NCBI GenBank assembly: GCA_031256825.1
Contig: JAIRPV010000028.1
Coordinates: 1 to 64,000, forward strand
From: Oscillospiraceae bacterium
Lineage (GTDB): Bacteria; Bacillota; Clostridia; Oscillospirales; Acutalibacteraceae
Length of the DNA: 64,000 nucleotides
Direction of reading: 5' to 3'
In this document: in pieces, positions 1 to 7,688 of the stretch
Numbering within the stretch: position 1 is the stretch's first letter
Layout of the letters: every line of letters begins with the position of its first letter
Notes under the pieces: model-generated
Told to the model about the DNA's origin: nothing
Databases searched by the model: none
What the model saw: only the letters and a program-made list of their open reading frames with translations
Position numbers and translations under genes: made by a program

Positions 1-48
1 CGCCTTTGCGGCTTCATATTCCGCTTCGCTCATGTGGTATACTTTCAT
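1..48 (-). CDS. 5' end of an unidentified gene, cut by the window edge
   Basis: The minus strand carries an ATG followed by 15 open codons reading MKVYHMSEAEYEAAKA before the window ends. A purine-rich GAGGGTGAAG ribosome binding site lies just before the ATG and a good promoter lies 18 bp further upstream (66-94). The product cannot be named from 16 residues. Its presence argues that the short open stretch reading the other way from base 34 is not the true start of the recombinase that follows. Confidence 0.45.
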   Translation of the reverse strand, partial: MKVYHMSEAEYEAAKA

Positions 49-65
49 TTTCTTCACCCTCTGCT

Positions 66-94
66 ATTATACCACATCTTCGCGCTGTTGTCTA
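66..94 (-). promoter_or_regulatory. sigma-A type promoter for the gene leaving the left edge
   Basis: On the minus strand a TAGACA -35 box (89-94) and a perfect TATAAT -10 box (66-71) are separated by 17 nt. They lie 18 bp upstream of an ATG with a ribosome binding site. Confidence 0.5.
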
Positions 95-111
95 TAGGTT
101 TGTCGGGGGAT

Positions 112-1209
112 AGTATAAACACCCGCGCCACGCCGCGTGTCCCTTCCAAGTCCATGGATAAGGGAACTTTGAATAAGCTACTTGTCAACCCCTACTATAC
201 CGGCAAAATCCGCTTTCAAGGGGCATACCTTTCCGGCAAACACGAACCGCTGGTCGATACGGAAACGTGGCAAAAAGTCCAAGATATTCTTACCAGCCAC
301 ATCTGCGGCGAACGCACCCGCCAACATCCGCATTTTCTCAAAAGCACGGTTTACTGCGGCAGTTGCGGCGAACGCCTGCTGATTCAATACGCAAAATCTG
401 GTTCCGGCATTCGCTATCCCTACTTTTCCTGCGCGGGGCGGCATGGGCGGCGCAATGATTGCAAGCAAAAGTCCGTTTTAATTGAAGAAGTCGAGCGGCA
501 AATTGAGGCACTCTATTCCGCCATTTCGTTTTCGCCGGAGTTTCGGGCGGAACTGGAAAGTTGGCTCATGGCGGAAATCCAAAAGACCGCCGACGAGTTC
601 GCTTCCCAACAGCAGGAGCTGGAACGTGAAAAAGATAAATGCGAACGAAAGCAGCGCAAATTGCTCGAAGCGCATTATGCCGACGCAATCCCGCTCAACC
701 TGTTCAAAGAGGAGCAGGGTAAACTAACAGAAGCCATTAACGCTATTGACCGCCAGTTATCCCTCAACGATACCCAATTTTGCGAAGCGAAGCAGAAACT
801 AACCAAAGCCCTTGCGATTTTGGAAAACTGCGGCGAAATGTATGCGACCGCGCCGGAACATATTAAGCGGGCGTTTAACCAAGCCCTGTTTGAAAAAATC
901 TATGTTTCGCCCGCCGATGACGGGACTTGCGAAGTAAAGCCCGCCTTTGCCGAACCCTATGGGCTTGTTTTCGGGCAGAAAAACCCAGCGGAAGCGGCAG
1001 GGGCAAGCGAAGCGGGAGAAGCCGAAGCTAAGCCAGAAGCGGAAACAGCCGCTTACTGGCGCGGCCTATCCGATTTCTCCCGAAGTTTTGAGGAATGGCG
1101 AAACCGTCGCCTTTTTTTGGGCGACGGTTTCAGTAAGAACCTAATGGTGGACCTGAAGGGATTCGAACCCACGACCTCTCGGATGCGAACCGAACGCTCT
1201 CCCAACTGA
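112..1209 (+). pseudogene. Large serine recombinase, N-terminally truncated relic
   Basis: The reading frame carries the C-terminal half of a large serine site-specific recombinase. It has the 'recombinase' domain (NKLLVNPYYTGKIRFQGAYL, then GKHEPLVDTETW), a zinc ribbon with CGSC and further cysteines at SCAGRH and DCKQ, and a long charged coiled coil. The catalytic resolvase domain, with its nucleophilic serine, is missing. Recognisable homology begins near base 112 and there is no start codon with a ribosome binding site there, so the gene is a remnant of a prophage or integrative element. The frame has no stop before base 1209, inside the opposite-strand tRNA-Ala gene, so its last 21 residues are antisense tRNA translation. 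Identification of the family is firm. The true C-terminus is unknown. Confidence 0.8.
1100..1131. repeat. 12-bp perfect inverted repeat near the recombinase end
   Basis: Arms GAAACCGTCGCC (1100-1111) and GGCGACGGTTTC (1120-1131) flank an 8-nt T-rich loop. It lies 14 bp beyond the 3' end of the tRNA-Ala gene, so it may stop or process that transcript. There is no T-run after the stem on either strand, so a classic intrinsic terminator is doubtful. An attachment-site remnant is another possibility. Confidence 0.5.
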
Positions 1210-1220
1210 GCTACAGGCCC
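1145..1220 (-). tRNA. tRNA-Ala (anticodon CGC)
   Basis: Read on the minus strand, the 76-nt gene folds as a full cloverleaf. The acceptor pairs GGGCCTG with CAGGTCC and contains the G3:U70 wobble pair that is the identity element for alanyl-tRNA synthetase. The D arm is GCTC/GAGC, the anticodon stem is TTCGG/CCGAG with loop TTCGCAT giving anticodon CGC, and the T arm is GTGGG-TTCGAAT-CCCTT (its innermost pair is a G-C and the outermost a G-T). The 3' CCA is encoded. It reads GCG codons. A strong promoter lies about 100 bp upstream (1320-1348). Confidence 0.95.
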
Positions 1221-1319
1221 ATTTTGATTTGGTGTGAATCCACAAAACAACGGAGGTATCACCTGCGGTGGGTAATTCGTTGCTGATTGCTGTTTTGCAA
1301 AGCCACATAAATTTTATTT

Positions 1320-1348
1320 ATTATATCACATGCGGAGGCCTTTGTCAA
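1320..1348 (-). promoter_or_regulatory. consensus sigma-A promoter for tRNA-Ala
   Basis: On the minus strand TTGACA (1343-1348) and TATAAT (1320-1325) are separated by exactly 17 nt. The predicted start is about 90 nt upstream of the mature tRNA, leaving a leader that must be trimmed. The stretch between promoter and tRNA holds no open reading frame of note. Confidence 0.85.
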
Positions 1349-1378
1349 TACATTCAATTAATTTTTTTAGCGGCTTGC

Positions 1379-1466
1379 AAATTGCAAGTTTAATTGCCGC
1401 GGCATTATGTCACAACGGAATTGGGGCAAATTGGTTAGAGGACAGGTAGCCGAAGATTCGTCGCGG
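1379..1466. repeat. 88-bp direct repeat, left copy (IS30-type right end)
   Basis: These 88 bases recur without a mismatch at 2780-2867, exactly 1401 bp to the right. On the minus strand the repeat encodes the last residues of an IS30-like transposase (RIFGYLSSNQFAPIPL and stop) plus the short non-coding end of the element. The two copies bracket the leucine-rich-repeat gene. Confidence 0.9.
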
Positions 1467-1571
1467 GTAGTTGTTGATCCAATGCTGGATGCGGGCGATG
1501 GCCTTGTTTGAAAGCTTGCCAATGTCGGTACCTTTCGGGACGAAGCGGCGGATCAGTTTGTTGACCTTTGC
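1410..1571 (-). pseudogene. IS30-family transposase, C-terminal remnant
   Basis: The minus-strand frame reads NKLIRRFVPKGTDIGKLS, then QHWINNYPRRIFGYLSS and a stop. This is the conserved end of IS30-family DDE transposases, which normally reads NGLIRRFFPKGTDF followed by a LNNRPRK-type motif and GY/LGY. The upstream catalytic core is absent and the frame before residue NKLIRR is unrelated. The fragment is about 53 codons of a protein normally near 330. It is not functional. Confidence 0.75.
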
Positions 1572-1721
1572 GATGGTTGTCGTGCCCATGCTGCCGGCGG
1601 TATTGCTCCAAAGCTCCGCCACTGATATTCCTATTATACCGCAGGTTGCCGAAAAAAGCAATCCCCGGAAGAGAATTTCTTCCGGGGGCGGGTGTGGTAG
1701 CGATCAAAGGCGGACTTCAAA

Positions 1722-2678
1722 TCATGGATTGATAAACGCCATCCAAATCCAGCCAAACAGGCAAATGCACAGGAACCAGTGAAGAGCTGTTTTGTCATAT
1801 TTCGTCACTTTACCCCATAGCTCAATGTTTTCCGTGCCGTTGCCGTCTGGGTCTTTGGGGTTGGGCTGGGGATCAGGATTAGGCTGGGGATCTGGGTCGG
1901 GCTGGGGATCGGGGTCAGTATCCGGCTGGGGGTCAGGTTGCGGGTCGGGGTTTGGCTCGGGGTCAGGGTTAGGCTGGGGGTCTGGCTCCGGGTCAGGGTG
2001 GGGGTCGGGCGGCGTGCCTTCGCGCTGCGGGTCGAAATAAACAACAGTGCCGCCCCGCGCGCGAACTTCCGCAAGGCCGGGCACGCTGTCCTCGGACGGC
2101 AACCAGTTCCAGCTGCAGTCCAACGCAGTCAGCGCCGTGTTCTTCGAAACATCGAGCGTGGTCAGTTGGTTGTGGTCGCAATTTAACGTACTTAGCGCCG
2201 TGTTCTTCGAAATATCCAGCGCGGTTAATTGGTTGCTGTCGCAGTGCAACCAATTTAGCGCGGTACAGCCAGAAACATCCAACGCGGTCAATTGGTTGCC
2301 ATAGCAGGACAAGCTAGTCAGCGCCGTGTTCTTCGAAACATCCAGCGCAGTCAGTTGGTTGTTTCTGCAGTCGAATTCCACCAGCGCCGTAAAATATTCA
2401 ATGCCAGCAAGGCTGGCGATTTGTTTATTAAAAACATAGACTTCTGTTACGTTCTCGACTTCGCTTTTTTGGATTTTTCTGTCATAGTTCGAGTCGTATC
2501 TCCCAAGCACATAGGCCTTAAAATTTGCGTCGATAAACGCCGCTGTAATGTCGTCGTCATCCGCTGCGCGCACCCCCACGGCAAAGCTGCCGCACAGCAG
2601 CAGGGTTGCCAGAAACACCGAGAGCAGGCGCTTTAGCGTTTTAAATCGCATGGCGTTGGTTGGTTTCGCGCGTTGCAT
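1722..2678 (-). CDS. Secreted leucine-rich-repeat protein with Pro/Asp stalk and C-terminal membrane anchor
   Basis: The 318-residue product begins with a signal peptide (hydrophobic core about residues 18-36, cleavage near VRAAD). About five bacterial leucine-rich repeats of 21 residues with the pattern NQLTALDVSKNTALTSL follow, roughly residues 75-205. Next comes a low-complexity stalk of about 60 residues made of alternating Asp-Pro, Gln-Pro and Asn-Pro. The tail is hydrophobic (HWFLCICLFGWIWMAF) and probably a membrane anchor. This is the layout of an internalin-like surface protein: the repeats would face outward to bind a ligand and the stalk would cross the wall. The ligand is unknown. 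The start was chosen because AGAAGG precedes it. A consensus promoter lies at 2722-2750. The gene sits alone between two copies of an 88-bp insertion-sequence end, suggesting arrival or stranding by recombination. Confidence 0.8.
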   Translation of the reverse strand: MQRAKPTNAMRFKTLKRLLSVFLATLLLCGSFAVGVRAADDDDITAAFIDANFKAYVLGRYDSNYDRKIQKSEVENVTEVYVFNKQIASLAGIEYFTALVEFDCRNNQLTALDVSKNTALTSLSCYGNQLTALDVSGCTALNWLHCDSNQLTALDISKNTALSTLNCDHNQLTTLDVSKNTALTALDCSWNWLPSEDSVPGLAEVRARGGTVVYFDPQREGTPPDPHPDPEPDPQPNPDPEPNPDPQPDPQPDTDPDPQPDPDPQPNPDPQPNPKDPDGNGTENIELWGKVTKYDKTALHWFLCICLFGWIWMAFINP

Positions 2679-2721
2679 GGGAAAACCTTCTTTCTTTGGC
2701 TAAAATTTACTTGGCAACCTG

Positions 2722-2750
2722 ATTGTAGCAGATTCCGCCGGAAAAGTCAA
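2722..2750 (-). promoter_or_regulatory. sigma-A promoter of the leucine-rich-repeat gene
   Basis: On the minus strand TTGACT (2745-2750) and TACAAT (2722-2727) are separated by 17 nt, 44 bp before the start codon. Confidence 0.75.
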
Positions 2751-2779
2751 GCACTTTTTTTGCGCTGGCACGCAAATGA

Positions 2780-2867
2780 AAATTGCAAGTTTAATTGCCG
2801 CGGCATTATGTCACAACGGAATTGGGGCAAATTGGTTAGAGGACAGGTAGCCGAAGATTCGTCGCGG
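2780..2867. repeat. 88-bp direct repeat, right copy
   Basis: Identical over 88 bases to 1379-1466. Here the repeat is fused not to transposase sequence but to a scrap of a different mobile-element gene (2862-2994), so the copy marks an insertion or deletion junction. Confidence 0.9.
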
Positions 2868-2994
2868 TCAGTTCCGTCACATGGGTGTGCTTGCGCACTT
2901 GCGCCAGAAAGCGGCTCACGTCCAGCGTTTGCTGCTCTTGCACGGCAATTTGCGCGGCTAACGTTTCCGTTTCCCAGAATTTTGTGCTTGATTT
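2862..2994 (-). pseudogene. Serine recombinase C-terminal scrap (DUF4368-like)
   Basis: The minus strand reads FWETETLAAQIAVQEQQ, then RFLAQVRKHTHVTELTA, without a stop for about 44 codons. The second part matches the conserved FLxLVRKYTxIxELTP motif near the end of transposon-type serine recombinases. No start codon is present and the frame runs directly into the IS30-type end at 2867, so this is a broken piece of a second recombinase. The identification rests on one motif. Confidence 0.5.
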
Positions 2995-3093
2995 TTATTG
3001 GCAGGTCTTATTTATGCCCGATTTAGAAGATTTTGTTTGTCCATGAGGAGAAAATGGAGATATGAAATCACCGTAAATAATCGCCAAAAACAC

Positions 3094-3122
3094 TTGCTTT
3101 TTCTGGAAGAATATGTTATACT
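3094..3122 (+). promoter_or_regulatory. promoter of the Cmr operon
   Basis: TTGCTT (3094-3099) and TATACT (3117-3122) are 17 nt apart, 34 bp before the cmr1 start. The same box pair (CTGCTT, 17 nt, TATACT) precedes the CRISPR repeat at 9558, suggesting matched expression of complex and guide. The 180 bases before it (2995-3093) show no gene. Confidence 0.75.
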
Positions 3123-3155
3123 TGAAAAACAAAAGCCGAAGCAAGGGGGAATTGC

Positions 3156-4046
3156 ATGCAAAAGACCACTTATACTTGCGAAGTGCTCACGCCCATTTTT
3201 ATTGCGGGGGCCAATCCATCCAATCCAGAGCTGCGCGCTGTCTCCATCAAGGGGGTTATGCGTTATTTTTATCGGGCCGTGCAGTGCGGGAGCGATGGTG
3301 CAGCTCTGTATAAAAAAGAAAAGACGCTGTTTGGCGGTGCGGACGGCGACGAAGACCAGCAATCTGGGCTGCGGATACAGGTCGTATGCAATGAACTGAA
3401 AACGGGAGAGGAAAACATGCTGCCGCATAGACAGGGGCCGCAACAGAGGCTACAACAGGCGATTAGGCCAGGCACAACTTTTCAAGTGATCCTGCGCAGC
3501 TTCGGCGCTCATCAAGAGAATCATGGTACATACGAAGCGCTTTTCGAGCTCACGGCGTTGCTAGGCGGCTTCGGGCGGCGCAGTAGGCGCGGCTTCGGCA
3601 GTGTGATGATTACGAAAGTGAAACGAAACGAAGATGCCGAAGTGGAATACGGTTTGCCGGATAACCCGCTACAGAAAGTGCAAGAGTTGCTGGAAAAGCT
3701 TGTGCCGGATGTGTTTGAGATGAATGATGCGTCCGAAAAAATCCGAAGAAAACGATCCCCGCGCGAGCATTATCCATACATAGAAGAGATTCATATAACG
3801 GTCGCAAGAGCTAATGCCCTGGCATTTACAACACATTACGGACATAAATCGCACGAAATACAGCAGATTGTTCCTAAAGGGTTCCGATTGACAGGCAGCA
3901 TTGCACCTCGCTATGCCTCTCCTGTTTACTGTACTATAGCAACCAAAACACAGGGATTCGTTAGCAAATTGCATGGAACTCAAAACGTTGGAAACGATTT
4001 GTGCGAGGCGCGTCAAAGATTATTCATCAACAGCGTTTGCGAATGA
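3156..4046 (+). CDS. cmr1: CRISPR type III-B RAMP protein Cmr1
   Basis: Cmr1 is a Cas7-like subunit at the head of the type III-B effector complex, close to the 3' end of the guide. The 296-residue product starts with the RAMP beta strand YTCEVLTPIFIAGANPSN. It has the Cmr1 motif SIKGVMRYFYRA at residues 30-41 and the glycine/arginine-rich loop GGFGRRSRRGFGSV at 137-150. The start has AAGGGGG seven bases upstream. It is the first gene of a tightly packed operon, with cas10 beginning 13 bp after its stop. It is somewhat shorter than typical Cmr1 proteins, mainly in its C-terminal half. Confidence 0.88.
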   Translation: MQKTTYTCEVLTPIFIAGANPSNPELRAVSIKGVMRYFYRAVQCGSDGAALYKKEKTLFGGADGDEDQQSGLRIQVVCNELKTGEENMLPHRQGPQQRLQQAIRPGTTFQVILRSFGAHQENHGTYEALFELTALLGGFGRRSRRGFGSVMITKVKRNEDAEVEYGLPDNPLQKVQELLEKLVPDVFEMNDASEKIRRKRSPREHYPYIEEIHITVARANALAFTTHYGHKSHEIQQIVPKGFRLTGSIAPRYASPVYCTIATKTQGFVSKLHGTQNVGNDLCEARQRLFINSVCE

Positions 4047-4059
4047 AAGGGGGCCAATT

Positions 4060-5664
4060 ATGCAACCCTACATTGGATTGTTCACCATCGGGCCGGTGCA
4101 GTCGTTCATCAGCCAGGCGCGCAAGTTGCAGGATTTGCACGCGGGCAGCCAGATGCTGTCCCATTTTGCAAACGAAGCAGCAGAGTGGCTGCGAAAACAT
4201 GGCGTTGAAGTGATTTTCCCTGCTAAGGATCTGGAAAGCGCGCCGAACCGCATCTTGTTCACCTATCCGGCAGAGGAAGCAACCGCTGTGGCAGATCTTT
4301 GCAAAGAATGTGAAGTGTATCTGCGAGAAGAATTTCTGCTGTTTTGCGGAGAGCAGCTGCAAAAGCCGCAGTGTAATCTGAAAATGACAGAGCCTGTGAA
4401 GTCGCAGCTGGAGCCGTTTTTGAAGTTCTTTTGGGCGGCGGCGTCGCTGGGCGATGATTACGGAGAAGCATATAGATTACTTCTGCTGCGGTTGGGCGCG
4501 GCAAAAACGGTGCGCGCCTTTGAACAAAACACGGAACCTTCCGCGCGCAAATGCAGCATCACAGGGCAGCAAAATGCGCTGTTTGCCCCAAAAAAATGGA
4601 AACCTCCGTGGATTCGTGAGCAGAAAAATCTGAGCGAGCATTGCCAATTCCTGGATTCTGGGAATCAATTCCTGAAAGACAACGAGGCGTTGAGCGCCAT
4701 TGCTTTTATTAAGCGTTGCTATGGGGTTCCAGAAAACGAGGACCCAGAAAACAAAGCAACTGCGTTTCCTTCCACAAGGCTCATTGCCAAGGGAAAACTG
4801 TTTCCGGAAAGCAAGGATTTGAGTCAGGACGAACAGGACGAAAAAAGCAAAAAAGAAGAAGATACCGACCGGTATTACGCAATCCTCTGCTTCGACGGCG
4901 ACAAAATGGGCGAAAAGTATGGGGAATGTAAAAGCGCAGAAGCGCAGGCATTTTTGAGCAAAAAGCTCGGCGAGTTTGCCCGCTGGGCACGCGATTATGT
5001 GGAAAGCGATCCGCCGAAAGGCCGCCTGATTTATGCGGGCGGCGAAGATTTCCTCGGTGTGTTTCCGTTAAATACGGTCTACGCGGCGCTGCGCGGGCTG
5101 CGCGAAAAGTTTTTAGAGACATTCCAAGCGGAGAAGATCACATTTTCGGCAGGGCTGGTGTTTGCGCATTGCAAAACGCCGCTGAGGATTGCGCTGGAGC
5201 AGTGCCGGGCGATGGAACATATGGCCAAAGAGAACGGGCGCAACGCTCTGGCGATTGCCGCACTCAAGCACAGCGGCAGCATCGAGACTGCATGGTTCCG
5301 ATTCAATGACAATTTGCTCTCCGCAACAGAACATCTATATAAAGCCATGCGGGTGGAAAAAATCTGTTCCGCCAATTTTGTCTATGCGCTTATGGAAGAA
5401 TTTCAGCCGTTATTAACCGAAACAAGACCTTGCGAAAATTTTTACGATATGTTTGTTGCCGAAGCGAAGCGCTTACTACGGCGTTCGCTTTCGGAAAGCT
5501 TTAGCGAAGAAAAGCGCGCTAAAGCTGGCGAAGAACTTTCAGAAAACCTGCAAACGATCTGCAACGAAATGGAGCAGATGCAAGCAGTGCGCTTGCTGCG
5601 CATTTTTGCTTTTGTTGCCCGCAACGGCGGAGACTGGAAAGAGGAGGAACGCAAAGATGACTAA
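4060..5664 (+). CDS. cas10: Cas10/Cmr2, HD-less, with GGED palm motif
   Basis: This is the large subunit of the Cmr complex. On target RNA binding, the family cyclises ATP into cyclic oligoadenylates that activate ancillary effectors. The 534-residue product starts directly with the Cmr2 palm/zinc region (GLFTIGPVQSFISQARKL), so the N-terminal HD nuclease domain found in many Cas10 proteins is absent. The first palm motif is DGDKMG at residues 279-284. The catalytic loop is AGGEDF, with G327-G328-E329-D330 in place of GGDD. Glu for the first Asp is conservative, since polymerase/cyclase palms of the GGDEF type also use Glu here, so synthesis is plausible but unproven. The AAAGGGGG site eight bases upstream supports this start; 29 earlier in-frame codons overlap cmr1 and are not needed. 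The last 8 bp overlap cmr3. At 534 residues it is small compared with HD-containing Cmr2 proteins of 800 or more. Confidence 0.9.
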   Translation: MQPYIGLFTIGPVQSFISQARKLQDLHAGSQMLSHFANEAAEWLRKHGVEVIFPAKDLESAPNRILFTYPAEEATAVADLCKECEVYLREEFLLFCGEQLQKPQCNLKMTEPVKSQLEPFLKFFWAAASLGDDYGEAYRLLLLRLGAAKTVRAFEQNTEPSARKCSITGQQNALFAPKKWKPPWIREQKNLSEHCQFLDSGNQFLKDNEALSAIAFIKRCYGVPENEDPENKATAFPSTRLIAKGKLFPESKDLSQDEQDEKSKKEEDTDRYYAILCFDGDKMGEKYGECKSAEAQAFLSKKLGEFARWARDYVESDPPKGRLIYAGGEDFLGVFPLNTVYAALRGLREKFLETFQAEKITFSAGLVFAHCKTPLRIALEQCRAMEHMAKENGRNALAIAALKHSGSIETAWFRFNDNLLSATEHLYKAMRVEKICSANFVYALMEEFQPLLTETRPCENFYDMFVAEAKRLLRRSLSESFSEEKRAKAGEELSENLQTICNEMEQMQAVRLLRIFAFVARNGGDWKEEERKDD

Positions 5665-6724
5665 CTTGCTCTTGCGCCCCTTGGATTCCATGTTTTTCGG
5701 GCGCGGCCTGCCCTTTGCCGCCGGGGAAAGCGACAGCAGCGCGGGCGTGCCCTTGCCGCCCCCCTCCGTGGCGTGCGGCGCGTTGCGCAGCGCGTTTTTT
5801 TCCGAGCATCCTGATGAACTGCCGCTGGCGACCGGCAACGCCACGCAAAACACGGAAGCCAACGACACACCAGAAGCGCGGAAAGATATGTGTCTGACGC
5901 ATTGGAGCCTGTATTCCGCCAGTGATCAAGAATCGTTATTCCCTGCGCCGCTGGATTTTGCGCTGAATGAAGATAATCAGCTTGAACTGCTGAGGTTGGA
6001 GACGAACAGCGACGGGCTTTGCAGTGTGCCAGGTAATTTGCCGTATCGCTTGCGCGTTGAAAAGATTGAGAAAAAACCAAATGCACCCACAGGTTGCTGG
6101 GTCAGATATTTGGCAGACTATTTGCAGGGAAAAACGCCTTGTCTGTGGAAAGCAGAGGATGTTTTTTTGCCGGAGCCGAAAATCGGCCTGACGCGAGATA
6201 CCGCTACCAAAACCGCGCAGCAGGGCATGCTGTATCAACTGCCGATGCTGCGCTTCAAGGAAAATATCCGCTTTGCCCTTTCCTATGAAAACCTTGCGTT
6301 CGTACCAAGCATGCTGCGTTTGGGCGGGCAGACTCGCGTTTGCACGGCAGAGAAAACAAGCGCCTCGTTTGCGATCCAACCGGGAGACATTTCGAACGGC
6401 TGTTTCAAGCTTTACGTCGCTACGCCGGCAATTTTCAGTGACGGTTGGCGGCCCGAATTTCTGCAAGACGGCAAATATGAGCTGTGTGCGGCCTGCGTGG
6501 GCAACGCCGTGCCGATCAGCGGCTGGGGCATGAAAGCGCGCAGGCCAAAGCCGTTGTGTCTGACGGTACCCGCTGGAAGCGTTTACTACCTGAAGCTCAC
6601 AGAAAACACAGCGCAGGCACGGAACGAAGTGATCGAACGTTTTCATGGCAAAGCGATTTCAAGCAAACTGCTGGACAAGCGGCAGGGCTTTGGCATTGTA
6701 TACGTGGGAGGATGGAACGCATGA
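5657..6724 (+). CDS. cmr3: CRISPR type III-B protein Cmr3 (Cas5-like)
   Basis: Cmr3 is the Cas5-group subunit that holds the 5' repeat-derived handle of the guide next to Cas10. The 355-residue product opens with the family signature LLLRPLDSMFFGRGLPF followed by PLPPPSVACGALRSAFF (residues 32-48). It ends with a glycine-rich loop, KRQGFGIVYVGG. The start ATG lies within the last codons of cas10 (8-bp overlap) behind GAGGAGG, implying translational coupling. Its stop overlaps a 14-codon linking frame that carries the ribosome binding site of cmr4. Confidence 0.88.
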   Translation: MTNLLLRPLDSMFFGRGLPFAAGESDSSAGVPLPPPSVACGALRSAFFSEHPDELPLATGNATQNTEANDTPEARKDMCLTHWSLYSASDQESLFPAPLDFALNEDNQLELLRLETNSDGLCSVPGNLPYRLRVEKIEKKPNAPTGCWVRYLADYLQGKTPCLWKAEDVFLPEPKIGLTRDTATKTAQQGMLYQLPMLRFKENIRFALSYENLAFVPSMLRLGGQTRVCTAEKTSASFAIQPGDISNGCFKLYVATPAIFSDGWRPEFLQDGKYELCAACVGNAVPISGWGMKARRPKPLCLTVPAGSVYYLKLTENTAQARNEVIERFHGKAISSKLLDKRQGFGIVYVGGWNA

Positions 6725-6761
6725 TGGAATACCGAAATATTATAAAGGAGGAACCCGCCCA

Positions 6762-7688
6762 ATGATTCAAACAACCACACCGCTGTTTTTGCACTGTAAA
6801 ACGCCGTTCCATCCCGGAAGCGGCAGCAATCTGGGCATTGTGGATTTGCCCGTGCAGCGCGAAAGCCACACCGGCTACCCGAAATTCGAGGCCTCGGGAC
6901 TCAAGGGTTGTCTGCGCGAAAGCTACCACCAGGCCAACGGCGTGGACGAAGAATTCATCTTCGGCCCGGAAAGGGACGGCGACGCCCATGGCGGTTCTGT
7001 TTGCCTGACGGACGCGCGGGTGCTGCTGTTCCCCGTGAAGTCCCTCAAGGGCGTATTCAGCTATGTGACATGTCCTTATGCGCTGAACCGGTTTGCTGAG
7101 GAAATGCGCGTCGCCAAGATGACATTCCCTGCGCTACCCGAAGCGCCCGGTGATAGCGAAGCGCTTGTATGTGAATTGCCACCCAAAGAATGTGTGCTTT
7201 TGGCGGGCGACCATATTGTACTAGAGGAGTATACATTCGCCGCCACTAAAAGCCCAAAGTTGACTGCTTTCGCCGAGGCTCTCGCGGGATGTTTGGACGA
7301 CAGACTGATCAGTGCAGGCAATCTAAAACAGCGCATTGCCGTGGTCAGCGACGATGACTTCACGTTTTTCGTCAAAACCATGACCGAAACGATAACCCGC
7401 GTGCGCATTAATCAGGAAACCGGCACCGTGGATACTGGCGCGCTATTCACTGAAGAATATGTCCCGGCAGAAACGCTGTTCTATAGCCTTGCCATGGCGG
7501 GCAGCATTCTGCTCCCAAAAGAGGGCAAAGATAAATGGAAGAAAGATCATCCGGACGAACCGGACGAAAGCAAGTATTTGCTCAACTTGTTAAGCGAACA
7601 CATCCAGGCGAATCCCATTGTGCAGATGGGCGGCGACGCCACCATTGGCAAGGGGCTTATGGCGCTGGCGTTCAGGGGGGTGGCATGA
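6762..7688 (+). CDS. cmr4: CRISPR type III-B RNase subunit Cmr4 (Cas7 backbone)
   Basis: Cmr4 forms the helical backbone and cuts target RNA at 6-nt intervals. The 308-residue product carries the catalytic-loop motif HPGSGSNLGIVDLPVQRE, whose Asp28 matches the active-site aspartate of the family. It also has the second motif KFEASGLKGCLRE and the C-terminal NPIVQMGGDATIGKGL. The RNase activity is therefore expected to be intact. A strong AAAGGAGG lies at 6743-6751. Its stop overlaps the cmr5 start as ATGA. Confidence 0.92.
   Translation: MIQTTTPLFLHCKTPFHPGSGSNLGIVDLPVQRESHTGYPKFEASGLKGCLRESYHQANGVDEEFIFGPERDGDAHGGSVCLTDARVLLFPVKSLKGVFSYVTCPYALNRFAEEMRVAKMTFPALPEAPGDSEALVCELPPKECVLLAGDHIVLEEYTFAATKSPKLTAFAEALAGCLDDRLISAGNLKQRIAVVSDDDFTFFVKTMTETITRVRINQETGTVDTGALFTEEYVPAETLFYSLAMAGSILLPKEGKDKWKKDHPDEPDESKYLLNLLSEHIQANPIVQMGGDATIGKGLMALAFRGVA

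Noticed and set aside
34..111. Open frame before the recombinase homology, starting MVYFHFLHP
   Set aside because: It lies opposite a promoter and gene start on the minus strand, has no ribosome binding site, and no recombinase similarity.
1792..2040. Gly/Ser/Trp-repeat frame opposite the leucine-rich-repeat gene
   Set aside because: It is the antisense of the Asp-Pro stalk; composition is forced by the coding strand.
1712..2678. Leucine-rich-repeat gene as an IS passenger with target-site duplication
   Set aside because: The 88-bp copies are element ends, not a short target duplication, and no complete transposase or matching left ends were seen.
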